This document shows, piece by piece, positions 10,986-22,521 of a DNA stretch of 64,000 nt (positions are counted from its first letter, which is position 1; the number at the start of each line of letters is the position of its first letter). The notes under the pieces are model-generated. The model was not told the DNA's origin. It saw nothing but the letters and a program-made list of their open reading frames with translations, and did not search any database. The position numbers were made by a program, and so were the translations under genes. The DNA is from Progne subis subis (Eukaryota > Chordata > Aves > Passeriformes > Hirundinidae). The DNA is taken from positions 1 through 64,000 of the forward strand of contig JAKJHU010001667.1 of NCBI GenBank assembly GCA_022316685.1, in the 5' to 3' direction.

Positions 10986-13900
10986 GATATTGGGACCCCT
11001 CTGGGTTTGGCTCCTACAGAGCACACAGTGGGTCAGACATTGGGCTGAGGGAAGGGGTCCCATGTAAACCCAGCACAGGCATTTCTCTTTGAAGAGGGGA
11101 TTCTGCAGGGAAAAAGAAGAAGAAGAGGCTTTCCTGTCTCTCGAGATTGCCCCTCCTCCTTCAGCAGCCATACCCCAATCAATCCATATGAAATTTCATA
11201 TGATCACTTACACACCAGAGAGCACAAGGCACTCAAAACTGAACCCTGCCAGAGCCCAGCCCTTTCTAAGGGTGTGGGGGAATGGAATTTCGGTAGGAGT
11301 TGACCCAAAAGATACTTTGCCACTTGTGGGTTTCTCACAGCCTTAGCAGTTGTGCAAGATCTTTGTCCCAACACTTGCTCACCTTTCAAATGCACACACG
11401 TGCCTGGGGCCAATTCAGGTTCACTGGAGTGGTGGCTGCTTCCCTTTGAAACAGGAGCTGTTGCCTTTTCCAGTGAACTTAACTCCCTTCTAACTATTAG
11501 AAAGTGGGAATAAAGGGAATTACCCTGGAGGAAGGGGACCAGAACCTGGGAAAAGGATGAGACACATCTGAATTACAAATGAAATCCATTTCATTTATTT
11601 ATTTAGTACTGATCTATTATTACAAACAAAAACATGTTTCTGAGCTGAAGCTGCTCGCACCCTGGACAGATTTTTTCAGTTGCTGTGTTATTTAAAGGAT
11701 GTCCACAGGCTGTGGAGCAGCCCGGCTCTCTGCCCCTCTGCCCACAGGGATGCAGCACTCCGAGCTCCCCCAGGAGCCACAAGAGGGCTGGCAGAAGGGC
11801 AGGCGTCCTCAGCAGTGACACCACCACTGCACTGTTCTCCCTGCTCTGCTCCTGCCCAGACTCGGGATGGCCAAATCCCCCAGGCTGCGCATTCCACAGC
11901 AGGGCCACCATTCCCCTCGGGAGCAGCCCACGCCCAGTTTGGCTCTGGAATGGGCTGATGAGTCCTGTCCCAGGAAGAGGCACCCAGGGCCGGGCTGCTG
12001 CCACTTCCTGCTCCAGGTGCCTCCTTCCAGCCGGGCTCTGGGGGTGCTGAGGCTGCTCTGGGCTCTGCCAGGGCTCTGCTGGGGCTCAGCTCTTGGCCAC
12101 ACTGAATCACACTGGGAAAGAATGGAAACTGGCAAGGGAGTTGAGGTTTAATGCATTTTTTATTAAAAATATCCAAACTAGCACAACAAAAAACTGTCCT
12201 CAAGTGCCCCTCCTCTGTGCCAGCTCTTGATCTCCAGTTGCTCCTCACAGGCCAGGAGGTGCCGGCAAAGAGTCTGTGCAGGCACCATGGACAAGTTTTA
12301 AATGCTAAGTTCAATTTATCTTCAACTTCAACTAGTTAGTTTGGGAGTAGAATTAACCTTTCCTCAATAAATAAACCCCTGACTGCCCATTTTTAAAACA
12401 GTCATATAGTGTGAATTTGCCTTACCTTGTACCTGTTATGTTTATCTGGAAAATGTTTTGAAGAGAAAAACACATTTAATGTTTTTATGTCTTTCAGTTT
12501 TCATAAGGAAATCTGTCTGGCTTTGTTAGTTCTGTTACTACAGGCTTCAGACCCAGTACTTGCTGTCTAGTTGAAGATGTGTTTCATGGCATAGAAGAAT
12601 CTACCATAGAGAATGAAGGATAACATTTGAAATTAATCTTATTTGGATTATTACTTGTGATCCTTATAAAAACCCTTTCCAAGGGTTGGGTTTTCAAGCT
12701 GGAGTATGAAGCACAGTGAGTTTCTGTGGATAATGCTGTAGCTCCATCTCACCAGATGCAGAAATGGACCAAAATCCAGTGTTTTGAGTGTGAATTTGGG
12801 GTCCTGGCTTTGCCCCGAAGGATGTTCCCTGCAATGTCTACATGGAGCAGACAGAACAGATGGGGAAGTGTTTGCAGGGCCCCTGGGAGGGAATATTGTG
12901 GTTCCTGTCAGCAGGATCCTTTTGAAGCTTCGGCTGGGGTGGGCAGCAGATCCATCTGCAGCTTCCATGGGCTGCTCCAGCAGCTGCTGCTGGGGACCCT
13001 GAGGGAAGAGGCCACAGGAGGGATGGAAATGCTGCAGGGACAGCAGCAGCCAGGGCCAGGAATGAGCTTTGCCTACCTGGCTGATGAAATGAGACTCCTC
13101 CTTTAGTGCAAGAGGAGGCAAAGATAAAGTCAAGTTCAACAGTTCAAGGAGAAATGTAGAAAATCAGAAGCTTCTCAAAATGCCACACACATCATCTGTT
13201 AGTTCTTCAGTGTCAGTCCCTGTAAAAAGCCTTTGCAGTTTTCCTTTGGATTTCAGGGCCCAGAGCTGGGCTTTAGAGTTCAACTGATTTTTTATTTTCC
13301 AGGTTTTTAAACAGAGCTTTGTATTGGGCAGCTCTTGTCATATTTTCTGCTCTCCTGACCTTGAAAAAGGTTCTGTGCTCCTGTGAGCCACATCTGGAGG
13401 GGTGGTTGGCAACCATGGAATCCTCTGGGAAAGCTCTTGATTGACTTCAGGGCCTGGCTGGAGAGCTCAGCCTGAGGAAAGAACTGTTCCAGATGCCTCT
13501 GTCCATGTGCAGCTCCTCACAGCTGAGTCCCTGAACACATGGGTGGTTTATAGGGATTTATTTTCCCCTTCTGTTCACTTGGAGGTGATTTTGCATCCTT
13601 TAGAGGAACATCCGACCAGCCCCTGTCCCCATTCCATTTTATCCTCTCCACTTTGGAGCTGGCTGCTGGGTACATGGAAATTGTAGTGTCTCCCCATTCT
13701 TCCCTCCAGCCCTCATTGTAACCTGTATTAAACACTGCAAAAGGCCTCATTCATCTGGTGGGGAAGATGTGGGGAGAAAGTTAATAGGATTTGTTTTCAT
13801 GAACCTTGTGATAGTAAAGAAAAATGAGGTTTGTCATTTTGGTGTGGTGCTGGGTGTTGGGATTTGGCAGTTTATTTCTTGTTCTTGTTCTTTATTAGTA

Positions 13901-14140
13901 TTACTTTTCATTGGCAAGACTTTGAAATCTTAGACATTATTAACAATGGCTGGATTTCACTCACTGGAAAATTCCCTTGCTTTTCCCACCAGATTAAACT
14001 GTGAATTGACTCCAATTGCAGTGGATGCTAAAGATGGAAAATCTGTTTTCAAATGATGGGTTTGGTGTGGTTTGGAGCTGGGGAAGGGTCTCATCCCCTC
14101 CCGGAGGTGCCCCAAGCCCTCTCTGCTGCCACGTCTGCAC
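10986..14140. other. 3.1 kb without a recognised gene
   Basis: Mixed composition. Inverted AATAAA-like signals occur near 11,597 and 12,158, and moderately long frames lie on the minus strand (11,688-12,314; 12,651-13,139), but neither product resembles a known family. No clear transposon end or tandem repeat was seen. Confidence 0.4.
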
Positions 14141-14144
14141 TCGC

Positions 14145-14345
14145 GGCCCCTCACGGCTGCCCTGCGCTGGGGACATGGTGGGACCCAACTCCTGCCAGGG
14201 CTGAGGCTCCTCATGGCCCCTCACAGCCCTTCATGGCCACATAGAACCTCTGCTGGCCCCTCATGGCCCCTCACAGCCATCATGGCTCTCATTTTCCCTC
14301 ATGGTCTCGCACAGCCCCTCACATCCCCTCACAGCCGCAGGCATG
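14145..14345. repeat. CCCCTCAtGG/CCCCTCACAG minisatellite
   Basis: Imperfect tandem repeats of about 10-20 bp alternating TCATGGCC and CCTCACAGCC phrases. Non-coding. Confidence 0.65.
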
Positions 14346-14469
14346 GGCTCCTCCCAAAGGAGAAGGGGTCGGGCCCTGCTTGTTCTCCTTTCATTTCGGT
14401 CCCTTCACAGCCATGAGTAAAGAAAGGCTGAAATGGAGCCCTTCCCCAGCATTTCCCTCGGGGTTCATT

Positions 14470-14690
14470 GCGGCTGAAGCTGTGTGCTGGCGCTGGCCCC
14501 AGCGCGAACATCCCTGCAGCCGCCCAGGCCTTTGCTGTCCCCCCGTGTCCATTCCCTGTGCCCCGAGTCCCGCCCGGCTCTGGCAGCAGCAGGAGCCGCA
14601 GCGCAGCGGGCGCCGGCCCGGCCCAGCGGGGCTCCCGGGCAGGAGCAGCAGCAGCGACGGCCCCCTTCCCACCTGCTCCTGCCTCGGCTT
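14470..14690. promoter_or_regulatory. CpG-rich island-like stretch
   Basis: Locally high GC with many CpG dinucleotides (GCGCAGCGGGCGCCGGCCCG near 14,600), in contrast to its surroundings where CpG is scarce. It could be a promoter island or remnant of one; it lies just downstream, in minus-strand terms, of the PA-domain relic. No transcript start can be assigned. Confidence 0.35.
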
Positions 14691-14833
14691 CCAAGGGCTT
14701 TTTCCAGCTGAATGCTGGAGTAGAGCAACAATCACCCACTAACAGCCCCGATTCCTCAGGGCCCGGCTGTGCTGCCCTGACCCAGCCTCCAGAGAAAGAA
14801 AGGATCGGGTTCCAGCGCTGTTTCAGCACTGTT

Positions 14834-15075
14834 TTATTCACCCTGAGGTGACAGCAGGAGGCTGCTGCTGCCTTTGCCTTGGGAACTGTAGATCCTGGCT
14901 GTTCTTGTCCCTCCTCCGGTTGCCACTTGAATTTTATCTGTAAAACTGCAATTGCCTTTTTTGATCAGTGCCACCCAGAGTGCTTTTTTAGACGGGAAAC
15001 TGGCCTCATGAATAGCAGATCTCCAAATGTTCACAAGTCCCTGAGCACAAGCTAAGGAGAATTAAAACCACACAG
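14834..15075 (-). pseudogene. PA-domain relic of an RNF128/RNF133-type E3 ligase
   Basis: The minus strand encodes ALWVALIKKGNCSFTDKIQV followed by an ARIYSSQGKGSS-like segment. This is the core of a protease-associated (PA) domain as found in the lumenal part of transmembrane RING E3 ligases of the RNF128/RNF133/RNF148/RNF150 group (pattern W-[IL]-A-L-I-x-R-G-x-C-x-F-x-x-K-I). The frame runs from about 15,075 to a stop near 14,834. The hydrophobic anchor and RING finger are not seen downstream. A G-rich insertion replaces the expected small-residue turn (ATGGGTRTA for AxxxGAxxx). A single decayed exon is the simplest reading; the exact family member is not determined. Confidence 0.5.
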
Positions 15076-16485
15076 GCAACATCTGCAGGCCTCAAACACA
15101 GCCCTATGGCTGGTGCTTCAGAAATAGAATCAACTGACAGAGGCCATCACAGAAATTGCCTCTAGACTGACAAATAAAATGAAAAACACCCACCAGGAGA
15201 AAGAGAAAGCAGAACTTCTCAACCCACTTCATTGTTTCCTCTGAGCAGCAGCAGAAAGTGGAGATGCCCAGAGGTATTTCCAGATGCTGCTGATCCCAGT
15301 TGGAGCCCAGCCTGCTGCCCAGTCCCAGCAGAACCTGAGCCCAGCCCCGGGAGCTCCTGCAGTGTCGGGAGCTCAGCACATGTGGGGCCAGGCCCAGAGC
15401 CCCGGGCACGGCCGCCGATTGTGGGCAGCGACACAGGCGGAACGTCCTGTGGCCCAAACCTCCTGCTCCTGACACACAGCGCCCATCATTCTCCTCCTGC
15501 TCTCCCAGCATGAAACAAATTCCAGCTCAGAGGAGGCTTCCCAAGAGAGGGTCTGGCTCCTGTCTTAGCCTGAGTGTCTCTGCAGAGGAACAAGGCATCT
15601 CTCAGGCAGTCCACAAGCTCAGGCTTCTCATTTCGTGAGGTATCTGGAATGAAACTGGCCTTTTGCAGAAAGACAAAAGCAGAGGGAATGGACTAGAAAT
15701 TATTAGAAAAAAATGACCCTTCTTACAGACCAAGTTCACCAAGTCATTCCCTGCATCTCACCTTTTCAGATCTTTTCAGTCATCTCCTCAGAGAGGTTCA
15801 CCTTGTTCTGGTGCTTATCATGAACTGATTTTACTCTTGATTTATATCAATGCAAGAGATGTAGAATCATCTAAACTGAACACAGAAACAAACTTCTTTT
15901 GTCAGCCCATTTTCATTCTCTAGATCACTTTCCAGGCAACCATGGAGATGTTGGAATGATTTTCACAGAACTCTCCACTCCAGGCTGCAGTCTCTGGAGA
16001 TTCTTTCTCTGCATTCAGCCAGGCTTGTATTCCCTAACAATTCTGGAAGCCCGTCATATTTTCTTAGGGTAGAACAGTAACAATGAAAACCATAGCACAA
16101 CTCCCCAGTCCACCAGGAAAAGAAAGAACAAGTTGTAAAGTTCTCCAAACATTTGTCCTGCTTTGCTGCAAGAGTCGTGTTGTACACAGCCCCGAGGCAC
16201 CCGTGAGGGACAGGCCCTGCTGTGCCAGGCCTGGGCCTCAGGGCTCGGCCTTTCTGCTTCCTCCAGCCAAGCCAGGCCTTGCTGAGCCCTGCAGTTCCTG
16301 CTGCTGTGCCCCAAGCTCGCCTCGGCCAGTGTTGGAAAGGGACTTGAGGTACCTCAATCCCCTCGGGTGGCGCATGGGAGAAAACAACAAACTTCTCAGG
16401 AGAGTGGAGAACAAACTTTATACTTGCAAACTTCAGAAAATGAATACTTGGGAAATCTTAAAGCAACCTGGAATTACAGTAAATC
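15076..16485. other. 1.4 kb without a recognised gene
   Basis: Mixed non-coding DNA. The minus-strand frame 15,104-15,511 and the frames around 16,000-16,300 match no family by eye. No repeats were recognised. Confidence 0.4.
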
Positions 16486-16790
16486 ACTTCACAAAGCACA
16501 GACTGAGCAAACTCTAAGCAGTCCAACTTCCAGTTCTCCAGATTTTGAGAAGAGGAAGGCAGGAAAGAGATAGGGGGAGAGAGAATTCCACAGTCGCCCT
16601 TGGATCCAGCACCATCTCAGCTGCTGTGAGCTCCGGGGCTGTGAGACATGTCAGTGTCACAGCCGTGTCACAGCCTCCTCTGCTTAGGTCCCTCTCACGG
16701 GTGGGGTTTTTGGGGTGCTAGGGGCTTGGCAGCCACTTTGGGGGTGCACCAAAGGCTGCAGTGGCTGGGGCTGGGACAGAGGAGACTGGG
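16486..16790 (+). repeat. Dispersed repeat pair, copy 1
   Basis: About 300 bp that recurs in the same orientation at about 30,725-31,015 with clear divergence. Shared landmarks are CCAGATTTTGAGAAGAGGAA, CCATCTCAGCTGCTGTGAGC and GGGGCTTGGCAGCCACTTTG. Non-coding in both copies. Confidence 0.75.
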
Positions 16791-17039
16791 TTTACTTCTC
16801 AGAGGAGGGGAATTCAGAGCCCTTTTGTCCCCTGTGGGCTGAGGGTCTGCATTTCCAATGGCCCTGCAACTGCCAAAGGGGCCTTTTTTGCTCACCTGAG
16901 AACAGTTCTGCTGAAAGCTTGTCATAAACCTGCTTTTCCTGCAAAGGTTCCCAATGAATCCCCATTTTTTTACAGTGCTCTCTCTTCTGTGTGTGCAGGT
17001 GTGAGAACTGAAGGGTGGAACAGCTCTGCTGGGGGGGAA

Positions 17040-17072
17040 GTTCTCTTTTTCTTGTTTGTTTTCCTTTCCTTT

Positions 17073-17108
<36 letters not shown>

Positions 17109-17292
17109 CTTTGTGGTTGTTTTGTTTTGTTTTGTTTTTGGGTTTTTTTTGTATCTGTGGTTGTTTTTTTGGGGAGGCTTTTGGGGTGTTTTTTTTGGGG
17201 GGGGAGGGGCTGGGAGGTTTTTGTTTTCATATGGGTTTTTCTTGTTGGCTGGTCTTTTGGGGCTTTTTGGGTTTGGTTTTTTTTTTTTTAAT
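17040..17292. repeat. T-rich low-complexity tract
   Basis: A run of about 30 T near 17,078-17,109, then GTTTT pentamers and GGGGTTTTTT phrases up to 17,290. The corresponding place in the second tandem copy (19,990-20,060) is much shorter. Predicted phenylalanine-rich or lysine-rich products are artefacts. Confidence 0.9.
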
Positions 17293-17395
17293 TAACTCGC
17301 CCTGACAGCTATGGGCAGAGCTCTGTAACTCCATCTGACACTTGCCTGTAACACTGTGGAGGTGGCCAGGGGGACCTTCCCCGAGCTGTGCACAG

Positions 17396-18004
17396 TGTTA
17401 TAAATAAATTCTATTCAAATAATCTATGTTTTAGTTACTTAATTGTTAAGTAATTCCATTAAGATTGTTAATGCTACTTCTGTATAAAGAATTTGCCTTA
17501 TTCCTGTTTTAATACTGATTTATCACCTTATTTACTTGTTTGTTAATTAAGAATTCACCTTATTACCTGTATCTCTGCTCCCATTCGCCAGATAGCATCT
17601 GAATATGCAAATAAAAAGAACACTGGAATTCGGGGAACAACCCAAGAACAAGAGACTCTAAAAAGCAGGGAACCAAAGTAAAATCCAGGACTGTAGTCGC
17701 ATTTTAGACAAGTGCAAGAGGTACGGGGGTCTGCCGAAGCAGATCATTTAGTCGCCGTGACCTGAGAAGGAGTCCCCCATCACTGGATGACCCCTGATCA
17801 GCGACGCGAAATGGACTCCCCGGCAAGGGAAAAAGCCCGTGAGGGGGGTGGGAGTCCCCAGCTTTGCTGTGAAGCGAAGCTGTGTGTACCTCCTCCTCCA
17901 CGTTGCCAAGGGAGCAAGCAAGCTCTCCCCCAAGGTCAAGCTTGATAATAAAGAAACATACAAAACCAGCAAATCTCTAACTCTCTCTTATTTTTTCCAG
18001 AACA
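17396..18004 (+). mobile_element. Solo LTR, 609 bp, with 5-bp target duplication
   Basis: Starts TGTTATAAAT and ends TTCCAGAACA, giving the TG...CA ends of a retroviral LTR. It is flanked on both sides by CACAG (17,391-17,395 and 18,005-18,009). The paralogous position in the second tandem copy has a single CACAG (20,154-20,158) and no insert, so this is a direct filled/empty-site comparison. AATAAA signals occur at 17,609 and 17,947, and a perfect octamer ATGCAAAT at 17,605-17,612. No internal coding sequence remains. A 5-bp duplication fits ERVL-like (class III) or some other integrases rather than the 4 bp of gammaretroviruses. Confidence 0.92.
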
Positions 18005-18009
18005 CACAG
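18005..18009. other. Target-site duplication CACAG (right copy)
   Basis: Matches CACAG at 17,391-17,395 on the other side of the solo LTR. Confidence 0.9.
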
Positions 18010-19250
18010 GAATGCATATCAGCCCAGGCCGGGGGTGCTCAGTGCCCAGTCAGTTTTGCTGTCTGGCTGTGGCTCTGGATGCTTCCCTTGGAGCGTCTCC
18101 AGGCAGGGAACGTTGGAGCTGTCCCCACCGTGGTGTCACAAAGAGGGGAAGGCTGGGGCTGTGCCGCTCCTGCCCCGGCCCCAAGAGCTCTGCCAGCGCC
18201 TGGAGGAGACACAAAGGCTGAGCCCAAGGGAGAGAACTGCAGAAGGGGCTGAGCTGGGAGGGAGGCAGCGGGATCGTGGAGTCCAGGCCCTGGCCCTGCA
18301 CAGCCTGGGCATTCCCGGGAGCTGTGTCCAAAGGCTCCTGGAGCTGCGGCTGCCTCGCAGCTGTGACCATTCCCTGGGGAGCCTGGTGAGTGGTCAAGCC
18401 CCCTGTAGGGGAAGAAGCTTTTGCTGGTCTCCAGCCCGCAGCTGGCCTGGCCCAGCCCCAGCCGTTCCCTGGGCTGCATTCCCTGCTGGCCCCGGGGCAG
18501 AAGTCTCAGCTGCCCCTGCTGCTGTCCCTGGGCAGGAGGCACAGCCCCCGGGGAGCTCTGAGCTCCGTCTGCTGCTGGGCTGCGGCCGAAGCGAGCCAGT
18601 GCCGGCAGAGCTCTGGGGAAAGGTCCCGGCCCTGGCTTGGGGCTGGGCCAGTGGCCCAGGGAGCAAATCAACTTGCAGCTGCTGCCCCAGAGCAGGGAAG
18701 AGCAGGAATTGCTGGCTGGGAGAGACTCTTGCCAAGGGCCTGCAGCTCCAGGACACAGGCCATGGCTGGACACTGCTTGGGGCCAGGGTGAGCTGGGATG
18801 TGGGGATGGACTTGTTCCCTGGGAGGGCGGTGGGGCCCTGGCACAGAGTGGGCAGAAGAGCTGTGGCTGCCCTGGAATGGCTGGAAGTGTGCAAGGGCTG
18901 GTTGGAGGGGACTTCCTGCCCAGAAGTGGGATGGGATGGGTTCCATGGGATGGGATGGGGTGGGATGGGGCAGTGTAATATTGGAATTGCAGTGTGAGGG
19001 GTTTTGTGACGGTAGGGAGGGGTAGGGAGGGGTAGGGAATGCACTGGGGGGATGGGGTGGTTTGGGCTGTTGGAGCAGTGGGCAGGAAAGCAAGAGGCAG
19101 TTTTGGGTGTGTGCTGGTGCTTGTAGCAATTCTGTAGCAGGGCTGAGGTGGAAAGGCAGTGACTTTGGGAGGGTAATGGCAGCTGGTTCCAAGAAAGAAG
19201 GAAAAAAAGAAAGAAGGAAAGATAGATCAGTTTTTTTTCAGCATCTGGAG

Positions 19251-19734
19251 CCTGAAATCTGGTGTTTCCTGGCACAGCCGGAGCCCAGATTCAGAAATTG
19301 CCTGGTGCTGGAACAGCCCAAGTGCAGCAATTTACTGGCACAAAAAGCCAATCTGCGGCAATTTACCAGTGCTGGCATTGGAACTGCCCAGATCTGGTCC
19401 ATTGGTGGTGCCAGGACTCCAGATGCAGTTGTTTGCCATCACCCAGATCCAGCAATTTCCTGCTGCTGGGGCACACAAGGTGTCTGGCTGGGCAGGAAAG
19501 CTGAGCCTGAGCCAGGAGCTTTCCTTGGCTGCAGCAGAGGCTGGGTGTGCAAAGGCCTTCCCAGAGTTGTGCCCTGGCCAGGAGGGATTGTGCCACTGGA
19601 ACTGAGCCTGAATTTCTTGCAGGCAGCTTTAGGGCACGGAATATGTAGAGGGCAGAGCTGACTGTCAGCTTTCCACAGTCCTCCAGAGGAATGCTGTGTG
19701 GAAAGCAGCCTGGGAGCAGGTTTGATGTGCCAGG
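19251..19734. repeat. Spacer with short tandem GCAATTTxCTGGxxC repeats
   Basis: Between the tandem copies. From 19,255 to 19,470 several imperfect units of about 40 bp contain GCAATTT(A/C)C and CTGGCAC/GTGCTGG phrases. The rest is unremarkable non-coding DNA. Confidence 0.5.
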
Positions 19735-21555
19735 GGCGGGCAATTGAGAGCCCTTTTCTCCCCTGTGGCCTGAGGCTCTGGCCCCTGCTCTTTGCAAGTG
19801 CCCTAGAGCTGCCTGCCAAGGGGCCTTTTTCACTGGCATGAGAGGAGTCCTGCTCCAGGGCTGTCCTCAAGCTGCTTTTGCAACAGATGTGCCTGAGGAA
19901 TGGTCATTCCTTGCAGTCTCAGTGCTGTGTGTGAGTGCAGCTGAAAGCACTGAAGGAGGCAGCAGCTCTGCTGGGGGCAGAGTATTCTTTTTCGTGGTGG
20001 GGGTTTGGTTTGGTATTTTTTTGTTTGGTTTGGTCTTGTCATTGTTAATTTTTTAACTTTCCCTGTCAGCTCTGGGCAGAGCTCTGTAACTGCATCTGAC
20101 ACTTACCTGTGGCACTGTGGAGGTGGCCAGGGGGACCTTCCCCGAGCTGTGTGCACAGGAATGCACATCAGCCCAGGCCGGGGGTGCTCAGTGCCCGCTC
20201 AGTTTTGCTGTCTGGCTGTGGCTCTGGACGCTTCCCTTGGAGCGTCTCCAGGCAGGGAACGTTGGAGCTGTCCCCACCGTGGTGTCACAGAGAGGGGAAC
20301 GCTGGGGCTGTGCCGCTCCTGCCCCGGCCCCAAGAGCTCTCCCAGCGCCTGGAGGAGACACAAAGGCTGAGCCCAAGGGTGAGAACTGCAGAAGGGGCTG
20401 AGCTGGGAGGGAGGCAGCGGGATCATGGAGTCCAGGCCCTGGCCCTGCACAGACAGCCCAACAGTGGCAGCCTGGGCATTCCCGGGAGCAGTGTCCAAAG
20501 GCTCCTGGAGCTGCGGCAGCCTCGCAGCTGTGACCATTCCCTGGGGAGCCTGGTGAGTGGTCAAGCCCCCTGTAGGGGAAGAAGCTTTTGCTGGTCTCCA
20601 GCCCGCAGCTGGCCTGGCCCAGCCCCAGCCGTTCCCTGGGGTGCATTCCCTGCTGGCCCCGGGGCACAAGTCTCAGCTGCCCCTGCTGCTGTCCCTGGGC
20701 AGGAGGCACAGCCCCCGGGGAGCTCTGAGCTCCGTCTGCTGCTGGGCTGCGGCCGAAGCGAGCCAGTGCCGGCAGAGCTCTGGGAAAGGTCCCGGCCCTG
20801 GCTTGGGGCTGGGCCAGTGGCCCAGGGAGCAAATCAACTTGCAGCTGCTGCCCCAGAGCAGGGAAGAGCAGGAATTGCTGGCTGGGAGAGACTCTTGCCA
20901 AGGGCCTGCAGCGCCAGGACACAGGCCATGGCTGGGCGCTGCTTGGGGCCAGGGTGAGCTGGGATGTGGGGATGGACTTGTTCCCTGGGAGGGCGGTGGG
21001 GCCCTGGCACAGAGTGGGCGGAAAAACTGCAGCTGCCCTGGAATGGCTGGAAGTGTGCAAGGGCTGGTTGGAGGGGACTTCCTGCCCAGAAGGGATGGGA
21101 TGGGATGGGATGGGATGGGATGGGATGGGATGGGATGGGATGGGATGGGATGGGATGGGATGGGATGGGATGGGATCAGTGTAATGTGGGGTGCAATTGC
21201 ATTGTGGGGCTGGTAGGCAAGTTTGGAGGGGTAGGGATTGCAATGGGCAGAGATGGTGGTTTGGGCTCTTGGAGTTGGGGCATAGAGGGAGGGAAAGCAA
21301 GAAGCAGTTTTTAAAGGCTGCTGGTGCTTTTAGGAATTTTTGGGCCTGGAAGCATCTTGTGGGAAGTTGCTGTGAAATTGGAAAGGCTGAGTTTAAGGTG
21401 CTATGCTGTGCAGGGCTGAGGTGGAGGGGCAGTGATTTTAGGATGGTAAGGGCACCTGCTCCCAAGAAAGAAAGAAATAAAGAAAAAAAGAAAGAAAGAA
21501 AGAAAAGAGAGAGAGAAGGAAAGGTGGAAGGAAAAAGGAAGGAAGGAAGGGTTTT
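19735..21555 (+). repeat. Tandem duplication, copy 2
   Basis: Second copy of the block at 16,800-19,250. It keeps the empty integration site (CACAG once, 20,154-20,158), has the expanded (GGGAT)17 array, and ends in a longer AAAGAAAGAA/GGAAGGAAGG tail at 21,463-21,550, immediately before the retroviral LTR. The longest minus-strand frame here (20,188-21,465) includes the pentamer array read as HPIPS repeats and is not considered a gene. Confidence 0.85.
21092..21176. repeat. (GGGAT)17 microsatellite
   Basis: Seventeen perfect tandem copies of GGGAT (85 bp). In tandem copy 1 the corresponding tract is short and interrupted. Runs of GGG every five bases meet the usual G-quadruplex pattern. Confidence 0.97.
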
Positions 21556-21558
21556 AAA

Positions 21559-22368
21559 TGAAGCTCTATATGTCTAATTTCATGAGCAAAGAAGTTGAAT
21601 TAACTGCAATGCAATTTTATTTAAGTAGCATTTTATAATCAAGCATAGACAAAATTTCAGCAGTGATTAATTAAGGATAAATACTGATTGGATGAAGCAT
21701 AAGCAAAACTGACCATGGTACGGAGGGGGGGTGTTTCTCACCCTATCTCACGTACAAAACAATGTAATCCAACTTAAACTTATATACTGTATGCTAATAC
21801 ATATTCATTAATATATCCTGTGAATCTCCTATTTTCAATTCTTAAAATCTACATCACTATACTGCACAGTTCATGCTCCACTTCTTGTTAGATGGTATTC
21901 TTGGCTTTTTGGTGGTCTTCTTCAGATGAAGGCTCATCATCTTCCTCGTGTCGTCTGAATAACCTTACTGGTTATGTGTGCGCTCTAAGTTTTGTGTTAT
22001 ACATAACTAAGCATTATGTTCCAAAAGGTAATTATTTCATGGATCAAACCACCACCCAAACTCCCTGCCTTGGAATAGTCCCAACTTTGTCCATCTCAAG
22101 GCCAGTTCTGTCTTAAGACATCCTATATCCCATAACAGCTGCAAAGGGCCCATCTCCGGACCTTTGAGTAGTCCCAGCTTTGGCCAATCCAGCTTTGAGA
22201 CTCTTGCTTATCTCAAACTGCATCCTGTATCTTATTTTTCTCATGTAGCATCTGCCAAGGGGCCCATCTGCTTTGTAACACTACTCACATCTACTTTTCC
22301 TTTATAACAAATATTTTCTAAAATATTAATATAATTACAATCAGCATGAATCATTTTTATTTATTATA
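21559..22368 (-). mobile_element. 3' LTR of the endogenous retrovirus (lower limit approximate)
   Basis: The upper limit follows from the polypurine tract: the LTR should start directly after it, at 22,368, where the minus strand reads TATAATAA; the expected TG start seems changed to TA. The lower limit is not certain; TG dinucleotides at 21,559 and 21,571 are candidates next to the purine tail of tandem copy 2. An inverted AATAAA (plus-strand TTTATT) lies near 21,614. Without the 5' LTR the ends cannot be confirmed by comparison. Confidence 0.6.
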
Positions 22369-22369
22369 G

Positions 22370-22388
22370 TCCCCCATTTCTCTTTTTA
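22370..22388 (-). other. Retroviral polypurine tract
   Basis: The minus strand reads AAAAAGAGAAATGGGGGAC. Such a tract primes plus-strand DNA synthesis and sits just inside the 3' LTR. Confidence 0.8.
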
Positions 22389-22521
22389 ATCATATTGATT
22401 CATGCTTTTTTATTAAAACTGAATCTCGAGTTCTTCTATATTCCCAATAATCCAGGTTTTAACGCTCTCTCATTTCAGCGTCTAACTTTTCTAACATCTC
22501 CCGTGCTCCATCAAGCTTTTC

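Larger units (their letters stand above)
16800..19250 (+). repeat. Tandem duplication, copy 1
   Basis: Direct repeat of the block at about 19,735-21,555. Shared order: a GGGCCTTTTTT stretch, a T-rich tract, the AGCTCTGTAACT block, a long GC-rich middle (18,010-18,930 versus 20,160-21,090), a GGGAT tract and a purine-rich AAAGAAAGAA tail. Copy 1 differs by a 609-bp solo LTR (17,396-18,004) and by a short, interrupted GGGAT tract (about 18,928-18,972). Long open frames exist on both strands of the GC-rich middle, but they shift between copies and look like composition effects. Confidence 0.85.

Noticed and set aside
16761..17305. Phenylalanine-rich membrane-protein-like frames
   Set aside because: They are a translated T-rich low-complexity tract.
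18035..18997. 320-codon frame in the GC-rich tandem block
   Set aside because: Open on both strands and shifted between the two tandem copies, so explained by composition.
20188..21465. 425-codon minus-strand frame with HPIPS repeats
   Set aside because: The repeat is only the (GGGAT)n array read in one frame; the matching frame in the first tandem copy is different, and no domain is present.
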